From positions 186,001 to 250,000 of the forward strand of contig NZ_JAAXMM010000009.1 of the NCBI RefSeq assembly GCF_012276985.1: a DNA stretch of 64,000 nucleotides, given 5' to 3'. Both the position numbers and the translations under genes were made by a program. Below are positions 45,783 to 55,091 of the stretch, one piece after another. The notes beneath the pieces are model-generated. The model did not search any database and was not told the DNA's origin. It was given only the letters and a program-made list of their open reading frames with translations. Every line of letters begins with the position of its first letter. Within the stretch, counting starts at the first letter, position 1. This DNA is from Agrobacterium sp. a22-2. Lineage in GTDB: Bacteria; Pseudomonadota; Alphaproteobacteria; Rhizobiales; Rhizobiaceae.

Positions 45783-46991
45783 TTACGCCTCGGCCGAAAG
45801 CATGGCCATGCCTTCGCCGCGGGTATAGCCGACCGTGGTTACGACGGCGTGCTGCGCGCCGCTGGTCATGACGGTTTCGTGGGCGGGGTCGAATGGCGGC
45901 ACCGTCGCGCCGGTATCGATGGCAAGCGCTGCGAGCGCCAGGCCGAGCGGGAATTGCGCCTCAAGCCCGTGACCCGTCATGCTGCCATAGGCGCGCAACG
46001 GCGCGCCCGGAAAGGCCGTTTCCAGCGCGAGTTTCTCGCGGGCCGACAGATCATGCAGGCCGCTGGCACCGGAAAAGACCACCGTGTCGGCCGGCACAGG
46101 CTGGCCCATGTCTGCCGAAAGCCGGGCCAGCCGGTCTTCGAACTTGCCCTGGTCGCGGCTGCCGCGGTCGCCCTCGATCGCATCGATCGCCGCATAGATA
46201 TGGGCGCCGCGCGCCTCGGCATGAGCACGCGATTCCAGCACGAGGAACGCGCCGACCGTGCCGAGCACCATGCCGCCGCCCTCACCGCCACCGGCACGCG
46301 ACCACAGCGGCTGCCAGTCTCCCGTTGCATGGGCATTGATGCCCTCGACCAGCAGGAAGATATCGGCGCGCGCCGCCACGAAGGCGCCACCAACCAGCGT
46401 GTGGGTCGACTGACCGGCCTTGATGCGAGCAAAAGCGGTCTCGATCGCCGAGATGCCGGCCGACTCCTCGCCCATGAAGGTACGCGACGATCCGGTCACC
46501 TTATGGACGATGGAAATATTGCCCGCCATCAGATTGGACAATTGCGCCAGGAACAGCGTCGGCCGCAGCTCGGTCGTCAGCTTCTCGTTGAGCAGCATGT
46601 CGCGATCATTGCGCTTCAGGCCCTCGTCGACGATCAGCGTATCGACCGTGACGTCGCGCTCGCCGCCACCGGCGGCGACGATCATGTCCATGGTGCCGCA
46701 GGCTTCCAGGTCGTCCTTCAGACCGGCATCGTCGAGCGCCAGGCCGGCGGTGTAGACGCCCAGCCGCTGCCAGTTCTCCATCTGCCGCTGATCGCCACGC
46801 TTGGCAATCTGCTGCGACCAGTCGATCGGCGGCAGCGGATGGATCGGATAGGGCTTGAAAGCCTCCGCCTCGATCGGGGGGCGAGGCGCCGTCGGCCCGC
46901 AGAGCAGCGCGACATGCGGATCCTTGCCGGTGCCGTGGCAGGTGACGATGCCTATGCCGGTGATCACCACATCGTTCGGCGTCTTGTCCAT
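45783..46991 (-). CDS. fabF2XL: beta-ketoacyl synthase-like protein FabF2XL lacking the catalytic cysteine
   Basis: The 402-residue thiolase-fold protein is related to FabF. At the nucleophile position, where FabF has a C-[TA]-S-G string, this protein reads E-S-A-G with Glu176, and its only cysteines are 18, 31 and 98. The first active-site histidine block (NAHGT in FabF1XL) is replaced by GASGLHD, while the second (TGHGLEA) remains. The pattern resembles chain-length factors of type II polyketide synthases, which pair with an active KS. In the acpXL cluster it probably partners FabF1XL; this is inference. Confidence 0.9.
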   Translation of the reverse strand: MDKTPNDVVITGIGIVTCHGTGKDPHVALLCGPTAPRPPIEAEAFKPYPIHPLPPIDWSQQIAKRGDQRQMENWQRLGVYTAGLALDDAGLKDDLEACGTMDMIVAAGGGERDVTVDTLIVDEGLKRNDRDMLLNEKLTTELRPTLFLAQLSNLMAGNISIVHKVTGSSRTFMGEESAGISAIETAFARIKAGQSTHTLVGGAFVAARADIFLLVEGINAHATGDWQPLWSRAGGGEGGGMVLGTVGAFLVLESRAHAEARGAHIYAAIDAIEGDRGSRDQGKFEDRLARLSADMGQPVPADTVVFSGASGLHDLSAREKLALETAFPGAPLRAYGSMTGHGLEAQFPLGLALAALAIDTGATVPPFDPAHETVMTSGAQHAVVTTVGYTRGEGMAMLSAEA

Positions 46992-47082
46992 TTCATATCC
47001 TCTTGTGTGGAGCCCGGCGGTCCTTGGTCGACAAGGACGGCCGCTCCATCTTCGCGCCCGAGGGCCTTCGGCGGACGTCGCT

Positions 47083-47556
47083 TCAGGAATTGGCGGCGAT
47101 GGCGTCCATCAGGCCGACCTCTTCGGCGCGTTTGCGCACGATATCGGCCAGCGGAATTTCATTGAAGGGCATGGTGCGCAGCTTGAGCTGGCAATCGCAA
47201 ACCTTCTTGCCGCCCGAGGTGATGCGCGCCTTGGTGACGGCAAAACCGGAACCGTCATGCTCAAGATCGGCTTCGATGTCCAGCACGGCGCCGGGTTCCA
47301 CGAAGGTGCGCATCTTGGCGCCGTCGACAGACATCAGGAAGGGCATGGCGGCAAAATCGGTGACGGCCAGCACGAGCATGCCCGATGCCTGGGCCATGGT
47401 CTCGATCAGCAACACGCCCGGCACGAGCGGCATGCCTGGGAAATGGCCCTCGAAGACGGGGCTTTTCTCAGGCACGACCGAGCGCGCCTTGAGCTTTCCG
47501 TCGCGAAGGCTGACCGCCTCCACCTTGTCGATCATCTGGAAATATTCCAGCAGCAT
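47083..47556 (-). CDS. fabZXL: 3-hydroxyacyl-ACP dehydratase FabZXL
   Basis: The 157-residue hotdog-fold dehydratase of the FabZ type has the catalytic His38 in GHFPGMPLVPG and the partner Glu52. It removes water from 3-hydroxyacyl chains during C28 synthesis on AcpXL. GGAGG lies 4 bases before ATG 47556. It is 25 bases after acpXL and 91 bases before fabF2XL in the leftward operon. Confidence 0.94.
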   Translation of the reverse strand: MLLEYFQMIDKVEAVSLRDGKLKARSVVPEKSPVFEGHFPGMPLVPGVLLIETMAQASGMLVLAVTDFAAMPFLMSVDGAKMRTFVEPGAVLDIEADLEHDGSGFAVTKARITSGGKKVCDCQLKLRTMPFNEIPLADIVRKRAEEVGLMDAIAANS

Positions 47557-47581
47557 GGGGACCTCCGGTCGCCTGGCTTGA

Positions 47582-47860
47582 TCAGCCCTTGGCTGCCCTG
47601 AGTTCGTCGATCTTGGCGCAGAGATTTTTCAACACGAAATACGCTTCGGTCGAAACCTTGCCTTCGTTGACTTCCTGGGTCCACTGTTCCAGCGGGATCT
47701 TGATGCCGAATTCCTTGTCGATGGCGAAGACGATATCGAGAAAGTCGAGGCTGTCGATACCGAGGTCGTCGATCGTGTGGCTTTCCGGCGTAATGGTCTC
47801 GCGGTCAATTTCGCTGGTCTCAGCGATAATGTCGGCAACTTTGTCAAATGTAGCAGTCAC
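47582..47860 (-). CDS. acpXL: acyl carrier protein AcpXL
   Basis: The 92-residue specialised acyl carrier protein carries 27-hydroxyoctacosanoate for lipid A in rhizobia. The phosphopantetheine attachment Ser37 is in GIDSLDF. I start at GTG 47860, which has GAGGA upstream at a normal distance and gives the family's 92 residues. The ATG at 47869 is directly next to that ribosome site and unlikely. It is the first gene of the cluster, with its promoter in the 107-base gap after hemN. Confidence 0.96.
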   Translation of the reverse strand: MTATFDKVADIIAETSEIDRETITPESHTIDDLGIDSLDFLDIVFAIDKEFGIKIPLEQWTQEVNEGKVSTEAYFVLKNLCAKIDELRAAKG

Positions 47861-47967
47861 GCCAATCATCCTCGTAAAAATCCTATTCAGCGTCCCACAT
47901 AGGCAAAACAATCCCAAAAGCCAATGGCCAGATTGCGCAGTGGAACAAAATGGCGTGTCAGTGTTGC

Positions 47968-49317
47968 CTAAACAGCAATCGAATGGCGCCCCTTGCCGTT
48001 CGACAGATAGCTGTCGAAGGCCGCGGCAACGCTGCGTGCGAATGGCTTGCCGAGGTCCGTCAGCCTGAGCCCTTCGGCGTCGATCTGACAGATACCGTCC
48101 TGGTTGCCTGCCGCAAAGAGCCGTGCTTCGGCGATGACATCTTCGGCGAGTGCGGGATATAGGCCACGGATTTCAGCAAAGGAGAACGCGAAGCCGCACA
48201 TGATCCGCTCGATGACCAGAGCGCGCATGCGGTCCTCCTCCGACAGCGCGATGCCGCGCACCACCGTCAGGCCCTGATCGGTCGCCAGCCGCTGATATTC
48301 GCCGGTTGCCGGCATGTTCTGCACATAGCCCTGCGGCAATTGCCCGATGGAGGATGCACCAAGCCCGATCAGCGCGTCGGCGGCATCGTCGGTATAGCCC
48401 TGAAAATTGCGGCGCAGACGCCCTTCTCGTGCCGCGACCGCCAGCGTGTCGTCCGGCCTTGCAAAATGGTCGATGCCGATCGGCTCGTAGCCGGCAGCCA
48501 CCAGAAGCTCGGCGGCACGGCTCATCTGCCGGAACCGTTCCTCGATATCCGGCAGGATATCCTCCGGGATCATCGTCTGGTGCTTCTTCATCCACGGAAC
48601 ATGGGCATAACCGAACAAAGCGATGCGGTCCGGCGACAGGGAGACGATATCGTGTACCGTACTCGTCAGCGTCTCCAGCGTCTGGTGCGGCAGGCCATAG
48701 AGAATGTCGCAATTGACGGAATGCACGCCCCTCGCCCGCACCGCCTCGACCACGGAGCGCGTCTGCTCGAAGGTCTGGATGCGGTTGATGGCCTTCTGCA
48801 CGGTCGGATTGAAATCCTGAACACCGAGGCTTGCCCGCGTCATGCCGATCACCGCCAGTGCATCGTAGCGCGGTTCGTCCAGATCGTTCGGATCCATCTC
48901 GACGCTGATCTCGACATCGTCGCGGAAGGTGAAGGCTGCCCGCAGGTCCGCCATCAGCGCGATCATGTCGTCCGGCCGCAGCATGGTGGGCGAGCCGCCG
49001 CCAAAATGCACCGCGCTGACGCGGACATCGGGGCTGACCAGCGATCCGACCTTTTCGATCTCATGCTTCAGGGCCGCAAGATAGGCGGTGATGGGTTCGT
49101 ATTTCAGGGTGTGCTTGGTATGGCAGGCGCAGAACCAGCACAGCCGGTCGCAATAGGGAATATGGATGTAGAGCGAAAGATCGTGGCCGGAATGCAGTTC
49201 CTGCAACCACTGCGCATATATGCCGCACCCGATGCCATCATGAAAATGTGGCGCCGTCGGATAGCTTGTGTAACGCGGTACAGCGCTGGAATATTTGGCT
49301 AACAAGGCGTTGTTCAT
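47968..49317 (-). CDS. hemN: oxygen-independent coproporphyrinogen III oxidase
   Basis: The 449-residue radical SAM enzyme performs oxidative decarboxylation of two propionates in heme synthesis without O2. The [4Fe-4S] cysteines are 56, 60 and 63 (CDRLCWFC, CxxxCxxC), with the extra Cys65 seen in true HemN. The GGGSPT and ASLGVQDF blocks are also in place. GGAGG precedes ATG 49317; an ATG at 49350 is in frame. An FNR box is centred 76 bases upstream, so low oxygen should induce it along with the cbb3 oxidase, which needs heme. Confidence 0.96.
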   Translation of the reverse strand: MNNALLAKYSSAVPRYTSYPTAPHFHDGIGCGIYAQWLQELHSGHDLSLYIHIPYCDRLCWFCACHTKHTLKYEPITAYLAALKHEIEKVGSLVSPDVRVSAVHFGGGSPTMLRPDDMIALMADLRAAFTFRDDVEISVEMDPNDLDEPRYDALAVIGMTRASLGVQDFNPTVQKAINRIQTFEQTRSVVEAVRARGVHSVNCDILYGLPHQTLETLTSTVHDIVSLSPDRIALFGYAHVPWMKKHQTMIPEDILPDIEERFRQMSRAAELLVAAGYEPIGIDHFARPDDTLAVAAREGRLRRNFQGYTDDAADALIGLGASSIGQLPQGYVQNMPATGEYQRLATDQGLTVVRGIALSEEDRMRALVIERIMCGFAFSFAEIRGLYPALAEDVIAEARLFAAGNQDGICQIDAEGLRLTDLGKPFARSVAAAFDSYLSNGKGRHSIAV

Positions 49318-49386
49318 CGTTCCTCCGGACCCTTGCGAGGCGAACATCATTAGACTAGCTGATAACGCCGGCAGGCCTTCCAGCCT

Positions 49387-49400
49387 TTGACTTCGATCAA
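49387..49400. promoter_or_regulatory. FNR/FixK-type box between hemN and fnrN
   Basis: TTGACTTCGATCAA matches the anaerobox consensus with one change in the left arm, the same change as at the ccoG site. It is centred 76 bases from the hemN start and about 147 bases from the chosen fnrN start. It can activate hemN and may autoregulate fnrN. Confidence 0.85.
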
Positions 49401-49540
49401 TTTCCTGCTAGATTTGGATAATTGACGGAAGCTAATCCGCATGATCTTCGTCCGAGCACTTTTCGGACGAATCTCTGGAAACAATCGTGTCAAAGAGCAT
49501 CACATCATGCTTCGGCAATTTGGCCGAACCGGGAGCGGAT

Positions 49541-50269
49541 ATGGACACGCAGAATTCGAAACCCTATGCCGATAGCGAAGCCCCACAGGTTTGTCGCGCT
49601 TGCGAAGCTCGACATGGTGGTGTCTGCGCAACCCTGACGGCATCCCAGCTGGTCGAGCTGAACAAACATTCGACGCGCCGCAAGGTGGATGCAGGCAGCG
49701 AGGTGATCGGCCAGGGCGAACAGGTCTCGTCCTACAGCAATATCCTGGCCGGCGTCGTCAAGCTGTCGAAAATGATGGCCGACGGACGCCAGCAGATCGT
49801 CGGGCTGCAATTCGCCCCCGATTTCATGGGTCGGCCTTTTCTCGAGGAAAGCAGCCTGACGGCAGAGGCGGCCACCGACGCGGAAATCTGCGCCTTCCCG
49901 CGCGCCCTGATCGACCGGATGGTCACGCAAGTTCCCGATTTCGAGCGCAAGCTGCATAGCCAGTCGCTGAAGGAACTCGACGAGGCACGCGACTGGATGC
50001 TGACGCTGGGCCGCAAGACGGCGCAGGAAAAGGTCGCCAGCTTTCTCTATCTGATCGCCACCCATATCGACCCGATGAAGGCCACCAGCACGACATTCGA
50101 CCTGCCGCTGTCGCGCGCCGACATCGCCGACTTCCTCGGCCTGACGATCGAAACCGTCAGCCGGCAGATGACCAAGCTGCGCAAGGAAGGCATTATCGTC
50201 ATCGAGAACAACCGGCATGTCATCGTGCCGGACCCGCGCCGCCTGCGCAACGCCGCCGGCATCGACTGA
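49541..50269 (+). CDS. fnrN: oxygen-sensing transcription regulator FnrN
   Basis: The 242-residue Crp/Fnr-family activator has an N-terminal cysteine cluster (Cys18, Cys21, Cys29) plus Cys117, which hold an O2-labile [4Fe-4S] cluster; this marks it as FnrN rather than the cluster-less FixK. A cyclic-nucleotide-binding-like domain and a C-terminal helix-turn-helix (DIADFLGLTIETVSRQ near 194-209) follow. ATG 49541 has GGGAG upstream and matches the usual length before the cysteines; GTG 49487 is an alternative. It probably controls hemN, ccoNOQP and ccoGHIS in this window. Confidence 0.94.
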   Translation: MDTQNSKPYADSEAPQVCRACEARHGGVCATLTASQLVELNKHSTRRKVDAGSEVIGQGEQVSSYSNILAGVVKLSKMMADGRQQIVGLQFAPDFMGRPFLEESSLTAEAATDAEICAFPRALIDRMVTQVPDFERKLHSQSLKELDEARDWMLTLGRKTAQEKVASFLYLIATHIDPMKATSTTFDLPLSRADIADFLGLTIETVSRQMTKLRKEGIIVIENNRHVIVPDPRRLRNAAGID

Positions 50270-50311
50270 CGTCTCACTCCGATTACCGGTCTGTCCTCGT
50301 CAACACCCGCG

Positions 50312-50740
50312 TCAGCGGGTGATGACGATCCTCGTGTTGCCGAGGCCTGTCTGGGTCGCCAGCGAGAAGAACCGGGCCGCATCTTCGGGATGCAGGCGCA
50401 CGCAGCCATGAGAGGCCGGCTGGCCGAGCCGCTTGGTTTCATAGGTGGCATGCACGGCATATCCACCCTTGAAGAAGATCGCAAATGGCATCGGCGCATT
50501 GTCATACTTGCGGGAGCGATGATTCTTCGAGGCCCATTTGGCGCTGTAGCTGCCAGTTGGCGTTATATAGCCCTTTCGGCCAGTCGAAACTTTCCATCGA
50601 TACTTGACGAAGCCGTTTTCCGTGACCGTCATGGTCTGATGTTCCAGACTGACGCGCGCCACCAGGTTTGCCGCTTCCGAAACAACAGGAAGACACTGGC
50701 TACCCAGCATAGCGGCCATCAAAATCAAGATTTTCTTCAT
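50312..50740 (-). CDS. L,D-transpeptidase (YkuD family)
   Basis: The 142-residue periplasmic protein has a signal peptide (hydrophobic 4-20, cleavage near SEA-A at about 23) and a compact YkuD domain. The catalytic block is HGCVRL with His111 and Cys113, plus His97. Such enzymes make 3-3 peptidoglycan cross-links or attach outer-membrane proteins to the stem peptide. ATG 50740 follows GGGGGA. It converges on fnrN. Confidence 0.92.
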   Translation of the reverse strand: MKKILILMAAMLGSQCLPVVSEAANLVARVSLEHQTMTVTENGFVKYRWKVSTGRKGYITPTGSYSAKWASKNHRSRKYDNAPMPFAIFFKGGYAVHATYETKRLGQPASHGCVRLHPEDAARFFSLATQTGLGNTRIVITR

Positions 50741-50879
50741 TGTTCCCCCATCCGGATCGATAGATTTCCGATTTCCTTCAGCATGGAACAATAGTTCTTA
50801 AAAAATGTACACGGCTCGACTTGCCATTCGTGCATTATCGCTAACACAAATGGTAAAAATCACGATTAACAAGATATTT

Positions 50880-51851
50880 TTACAACGACACGACCACTGC
50901 GAGCAGCACGACAAGCCACAAGGCGAGCCAGGCCGCCTGCAGAACTCTGACGGCGGCGTCTATATCTGCCGCACCCAAATTGCGTCGACCGGCGCCGTTC
51001 ATCATCGGCTCGCTGACACGTTGGCCGGCATAGACCCTTGGACCGGCAAGACCGATATCGAGCGCACCGGCCATGGCCGCTTCCGGCCAGCCGGAATTGG
51101 GCGAGCGGTGCAGGCCGTGATCCCGCAGCGCGACCGAGAGCGAATGCCCACCGGCGCGGCGCCCGTCGCTCCACAAAGCGCCGGCTGCAATCAGCAGGGC
51201 CGACAGGCGCGCCGCCGGCCAATTGGCAAGATCGTCGAGGCGCGCCGAGGCCCAGCCGAAATCCCGATATTTGTCCGACTTGTGGCCGATCATCGAATCG
51301 GCGGTGTTGAGCATCTTGTAGGCAAGGATGCCGGGCAGGCCGAGCAAGGCGTACCAGAGCGCCGGCGCCACGACGCCGTCGGCAAAGTTTTCCGCAAGGC
51401 TCTCTATTGCCGCGCGGCACACGCCGGGCTCGTCCAGCGTCTCCGGGTCGCGGCCGACGATCAACGACACCGCCTTGCGCCCACCGGCGATCCCGCCGTC
51501 GCGCAGTCCGGCGGCCACGGCCGAGACATGATCGGTCAGGCTTTTCTGCGCCAGGAAGATAGCCGCGATGACGCTTTCCAGAACAAAGCCGAAGAGGCCC
51601 AGAGGACCGAGCAGACGGTGCAGCACCGTCCCGAGAAGAAGCGACACGGCAAGAAGGATGACGATGGCCAGAACGCCGCCAAACCGCCTGCGTCGCGGCG
51701 ACCAGTGCGCCCGGTTCAGTCCTCGGTCGCAGGCGGAAATGGCGGCGCCGAACAGCACGACCGGATGCGGCAGGCGCTTCCACAGCCACGGCGGATCGCC
51801 AACCAGCCGGTCGAGCAGCAAGGCCAGCAGGAGCGTGAGGAGTTGCATCAT
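50880..51851 (-). CDS. cobD: adenosylcobinamide-phosphate synthase CobD (CbiB)
   Basis: The 323-residue integral membrane protein attaches the aminopropanol arm to adenosylcobyric acid. It shows the family blocks GDPP near the start, ESLAENFADGVVAPALWY near 150-167 and the KMLNTADSMIGH loop near 180-190. CobD here follows the Pseudomonas denitrificans naming, not Salmonella CobD. Its ATG overlaps the cobC stop by 4 bases. It is the last gene of cobA-cobB-cobC-cobD. Confidence 0.95.
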   Translation of the reverse strand: MMQLLTLLLALLLDRLVGDPPWLWKRLPHPVVLFGAAISACDRGLNRAHWSPRRRRFGGVLAIVILLAVSLLLGTVLHRLLGPLGLFGFVLESVIAAIFLAQKSLTDHVSAVAAGLRDGGIAGGRKAVSLIVGRDPETLDEPGVCRAAIESLAENFADGVVAPALWYALLGLPGILAYKMLNTADSMIGHKSDKYRDFGWASARLDDLANWPAARLSALLIAAGALWSDGRRAGGHSLSVALRDHGLHRSPNSGWPEAAMAGALDIGLAGPRVYAGQRVSEPMMNGAGRRNLGAADIDAAVRVLQAAWLALWLVVLLAVVVSL

Positions 51852-52852
51852 CGCTGGCGCTGCCGCCAGTCGTCGAGTGCTGCCGCCAGCCGCGCATCCC
51901 CCTCGTCATCCGGCGCCAGACCGAAACGCAGCCAGGTCGGCGCATAGTCGAAACGGCGCGTCAGGATATGGGCCGCGCAGAGATGTGCGTGGAGCGCAGC
52001 GGCATCGGGATCCTCGACCAGTGCGAACAGCCCTGCCCCGCCGGCAATCCGCAGTCTTGCGCCACCGAGGATCTGCTGAAGGGCTGCACAACGCTCAATG
52101 ATCCGGGCGTGGATCGGCTGGCGATCCGCCGAGAAAAGCGCCGTGGCAATCGCCAAGGCCGGGCCTGAGACGGCCCATGGTCCCAGCCAATCGGCCAAGC
52201 GAGCCGTGACGCTGTCGTCGGCGATGACAAAACCAAGCCGGATGCCGGCCATGCCGAAAAACTTGCCGAAGGAGCGCAGGACGATGAGGTTGGCGTCGGT
52301 CCGGCCGGCCATGCTGGCCAGCGGCGCAATATCACCGAAAGCCTCGTCGACGACCAGCCAGCCACCGCTCGGCTGCAACCGCGCCGCCAGGGCCGCCAGG
52401 TCCGCGGAAGAAAAGGTCCGGCCGGTCGGATTGTTGGGATTGGCGACGACGACCAGGCCATGTCGGGTGTCGATCTCCTCCAGCGAGGTCACCGCGTCGA
52501 CGGCAAAGCCCGCCTGGGCAAAGACGCGCCCATATTCCCCATAGGTCGGCGAGACAATGGCGACGCGCTTGGCCGGATCGGCCAGGCGCGGCAGCAGCTG
52601 GATCGCCGATTGCGTACCGGGCACCGGCAGCGGCAGGCGTTCACCCGACTGGTAGAAGCCCTTCGCCGCAAGGCGGGCCGCCGCCTCCAGTTCGCGGTCC
52701 GGCAGGCGGTGCCAGGCGCGCGCCGGGATGTCCGGCAGTTCAGGCGGACAGGGATTGATGCCGGTCGACAGGTCGAGCCAGTCTTCTGGCCGTCCGCCGT
52801 AAAGCGTCGCCGCCGCGGCGATGCCGCCGCCATGGACGATCGCGGCACTCAT
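51848..52852 (-). CDS. cobC: threonine-phosphate decarboxylase-like aminotransferase CobC
   Basis: The 334-residue PLP-dependent fold type I enzyme resembles histidinol-phosphate aminotransferase. The NPNNPTG motif is at 138-144 and the PLP lysine is Lys197 in SFGKFFG. It supplies the aminopropanol phosphate moiety for the nucleotide loop of cobalamin. The ATG at 52852 shares one base with the cobB stop (TGATG), so it is coupled to cobB. The open frame continues upstream as an antisense-type extension without homology. Confidence 0.94.
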   Translation of the reverse strand: MSAAIVHGGGIAAAATLYGGRPEDWLDLSTGINPCPPELPDIPARAWHRLPDRELEAAARLAAKGFYQSGERLPLPVPGTQSAIQLLPRLADPAKRVAIVSPTYGEYGRVFAQAGFAVDAVTSLEEIDTRHGLVVVANPNNPTGRTFSSADLAALAARLQPSGGWLVVDEAFGDIAPLASMAGRTDANLIVLRSFGKFFGMAGIRLGFVIADDSVTARLADWLGPWAVSGPALAIATALFSADRQPIHARIIERCAALQQILGGARLRIAGGAGLFALVEDPDAAALHAHLCAAHILTRRFDYAPTWLRFGLAPDDEGDARLAAALDDWRQRQR

Positions 52853-54159
52853 CAGACGGCACTCGCGGCAAGATCGATCAGATGCATGAAGGAGCCGGCG
52901 ACCTTGCCCTGCCTGAGGCCGAACGATCCGAGCGACGTCCCCAGCGCATCCTCGACATCGAACAGCCGGTCGCCCGCCCCTTCCGACACGATGGTAGCAT
53001 AGTGGAACTCGTGGCCACTCATCGGGGCCGCGAAAAAGGAGCCGTCCACCGGCTTCAGCCGGCGATAGCCGAGCTGGCGCCGCCGCGTCTCGAAACTGGT
53101 GGTGAGCGGCAGCAGGCCGAGCATCGCATGACCCTTGCCCTTGGCATCGATCAGGCTGTCGCCCATCACCATGTATCCGCCGCACTCGCCGAAAATCCTG
53201 GTGCCGCGGTCGCGAGCCGCCGCCATGCCGCTGCGGAAATTGGCCGCTGCCGAAATTTGTCCGGCATGCAGTTCGGGATAGCCGCCCGGCAGATAGACGG
53301 CATCGGCGTCTGCTGCCGGCGCCTCGTCGGCAAGCGGCGAGAAGAGCGAGATCTCTGCACCGCGCCGTCGCCAGCCGAGCAGCATATGCTCATAGGAAAA
53401 GGCAAAGGCCAGATCGCGCGCCACGGCGATCTTTTGGCCGAGCGGTGGCAGCCGATCGATATTGGCATCCGAGGCACGATCGGGAATGTGGCGGGCGGTG
53501 CGCATCAGCCCGTCCAGGTCGCAATCGGCAGCGACAATGTCGGCCGCCCGGTCGATGAAGGCATCGAGTTCGGCATGCTCTCCGGCCTGCACCAGGCCCA
53601 GATGGCGCTCCGGCAGGGTCAGCGACTTGTCGGTGCGGATGACGGCGAAGACCGGCATGCGGATGCCGGCAAGGGCGCCGCGCAGCATGATCTCGTGGCG
53701 TTCGCTGCCGACCCGGTTGAGGATGACGCCGACGATGCGGGTGTCGACGCGGAAATTGGCAAAGCCGCTGACCAGCGCGGCGATCGAATGGGAAGCCCTA
53801 GCGCAATCGACCACCAGCACGACGGACAGGCCGAGAATGGTGGCGAGATCGGCGGCCGAACCCTTGCCGTCGGCGGCGCCGTCGAACAGGCCCATCATGG
53901 CCTCGATGACCAGCACCTTGCCGCCGGACATATGCAGAGCGGCATTGGCCAGCAGCAGTTCCGGCCGCATGCCCCAGGGATCGAAATTGAGACAGGCCTC
54001 GCCGCTTGCCGCCGCATGGAAAGCCGGGTCGATATAATCCGGCCCGGCCTTGCCCGGTGCAATCGCGAACCCCTTGGCTTTCAACGCCCGCAGCAGGCCG
54101 AGCGTGACCGTGGTCTTGCCCGAGGCGGAAGACGGTGCCGCTATCAACAGGCCGCTCAT
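52852..54159 (-). CDS. cobB: cobyrinic/hydrogenobyrinic acid a,c-diamide synthase CobB
   Basis: The 435-residue ATP-dependent amidotransferase has an N-terminal dethiobiotin synthetase-like ATPase (P-loop SASGKTT near 11-17) and a C-terminal class I glutamine amidotransferase domain with Cys326 in GECGGYM. It amidates the a and c carboxylates of the corrin ring. Its ATG overlaps the cobA stop by 4 bases. Confidence 0.95.
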   Translation of the reverse strand: MSGLLIAAPSSASGKTTVTLGLLRALKAKGFAIAPGKAGPDYIDPAFHAAASGEACLNFDPWGMRPELLLANAALHMSGGKVLVIEAMMGLFDGAADGKGSAADLATILGLSVVLVVDCARASHSIAALVSGFANFRVDTRIVGVILNRVGSERHEIMLRGALAGIRMPVFAVIRTDKSLTLPERHLGLVQAGEHAELDAFIDRAADIVAADCDLDGLMRTARHIPDRASDANIDRLPPLGQKIAVARDLAFAFSYEHMLLGWRRRGAEISLFSPLADEAPAADADAVYLPGGYPELHAGQISAAANFRSGMAAARDRGTRIFGECGGYMVMGDSLIDAKGKGHAMLGLLPLTTSFETRRRQLGYRRLKPVDGSFFAAPMSGHEFHYATIVSEGAGDRLFDVEDALGTSLGSFGLRQGKVAGSFMHLIDLAASAV

Positions 54160-54998
54160 GCGCTTTCCTTCCGGCCACGACCGGCAAACGGGTCGGGCTG
54201 CAATTTACGGCCGGACAAGGCGCCCAGCCAATCAAGGGACGGCCTGAGCCGCACCACTTCACCGATGACGACAATGGCCGGCGGTTCGATGCCGGCTGCC
54301 GTCATGGCGCTCTCGGCCTCGCCCAGCGTGGTCTCCAGCACCCTTTGCTGGGGCGTGGCGGCATCGCAGACGAAGGCCAGCGGCTCGTCCTTCGAGCGGC
54401 CGGCGGCAATCAGATTGGCGCTGATGCGGCCGATATGCTTCATCGCCATATACATCACGATAACCGGCGATCCCTTGGCGATCGAAGGCCAGTCGATCCG
54501 GTCGGGCACCAGTCCGGACGAATCATGTCCCGTGAGAAAGGTCACCGTATGGTTGATCTCGCGATGGGTGACCGGAATGCCGGCATAGGCCAAGCCGCCG
54601 ATCCCGGCCGTAATGCCCGGCACGATGCGGAATGGCACGCCATGTTCGATCAACGTCAGGGCCTCCTCGCCGCCGCGGCCGAAGACGAAGGGATCGCCGC
54701 CCTTCAGCCGCAGCACCTTATGGCCGGCCTTGGCGAGTTCCACCAGGCGCAGCGAGATGTCGCGCTGCTTGGCGGACGGCTTGCCGCCGCGCTTGCCGGC
54801 ATATTCGAGCAGCGCGCCATCCCGGGCCATTTTCAGGCAATCGTCGTTGACCAAAGCATCATGGACAATGACATCCGCTTCGCTGAGCGCCTTGGCCGCC
54901 AGCAGCGTCAAAAGGCCCGGATCACCCGGACCGGCGCCCGCAAGCCAGACATGGCCGGGCGCGATCGAGGGAAGATGCGAAAAGGGAGTGTCAGTCAT
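54156..54998 (-). CDS. cobA: uroporphyrinogen-III C-methyltransferase CobA
   Basis: The 280-residue SUMT methylates uroporphyrinogen III at C2 and C7 to give precorrin-2, the branch point to cobalamin and siroheme. It has the tetrapyrrole methylase fold with GAGPGDPGLLT near the N-terminus and a LKGGDPFVFGRGGEE block near 100. It has no CysG-type dehydrogenase domain, so it is a stand-alone SUMT. It is the first gene of the leftward cobABCD operon and divergent from cbiD; no cobalamin riboswitch is visible in the 93-base gap. Confidence 0.95.
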   Translation of the reverse strand: MTDTPFSHLPSIAPGHVWLAGAGPGDPGLLTLLAAKALSEADVIVHDALVNDDCLKMARDGALLEYAGKRGGKPSAKQRDISLRLVELAKAGHKVLRLKGGDPFVFGRGGEEALTLIEHGVPFRIVPGITAGIGGLAYAGIPVTHREINHTVTFLTGHDSSGLVPDRIDWPSIAKGSPVIVMYMAMKHIGRISANLIAAGRSKDEPLAFVCDAATPQQRVLETTLGEAESAMTAAGIEPPAIVVIGEVVRLRPSLDWLGALSGRKLQPDPFAGRGRKESA

Positions 54999-55091
54999 GG
55001 TCCTGCTCTATGCCCGCCCTTTTGAAAATGCAATCGGCAAAGGCTGTTTCTGGCGCTTTCGAAGCCGCCCCGGCTCGCCTATAAGGAAGCC

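Noticed and set aside
54999..55091. Cobalamin riboswitch between cobA and cbiD
   Set aside because: The gap is only 93 bases and contains no B12-box-like element or large structured leader. A riboswitch upstream of cobL would lie outside the window.
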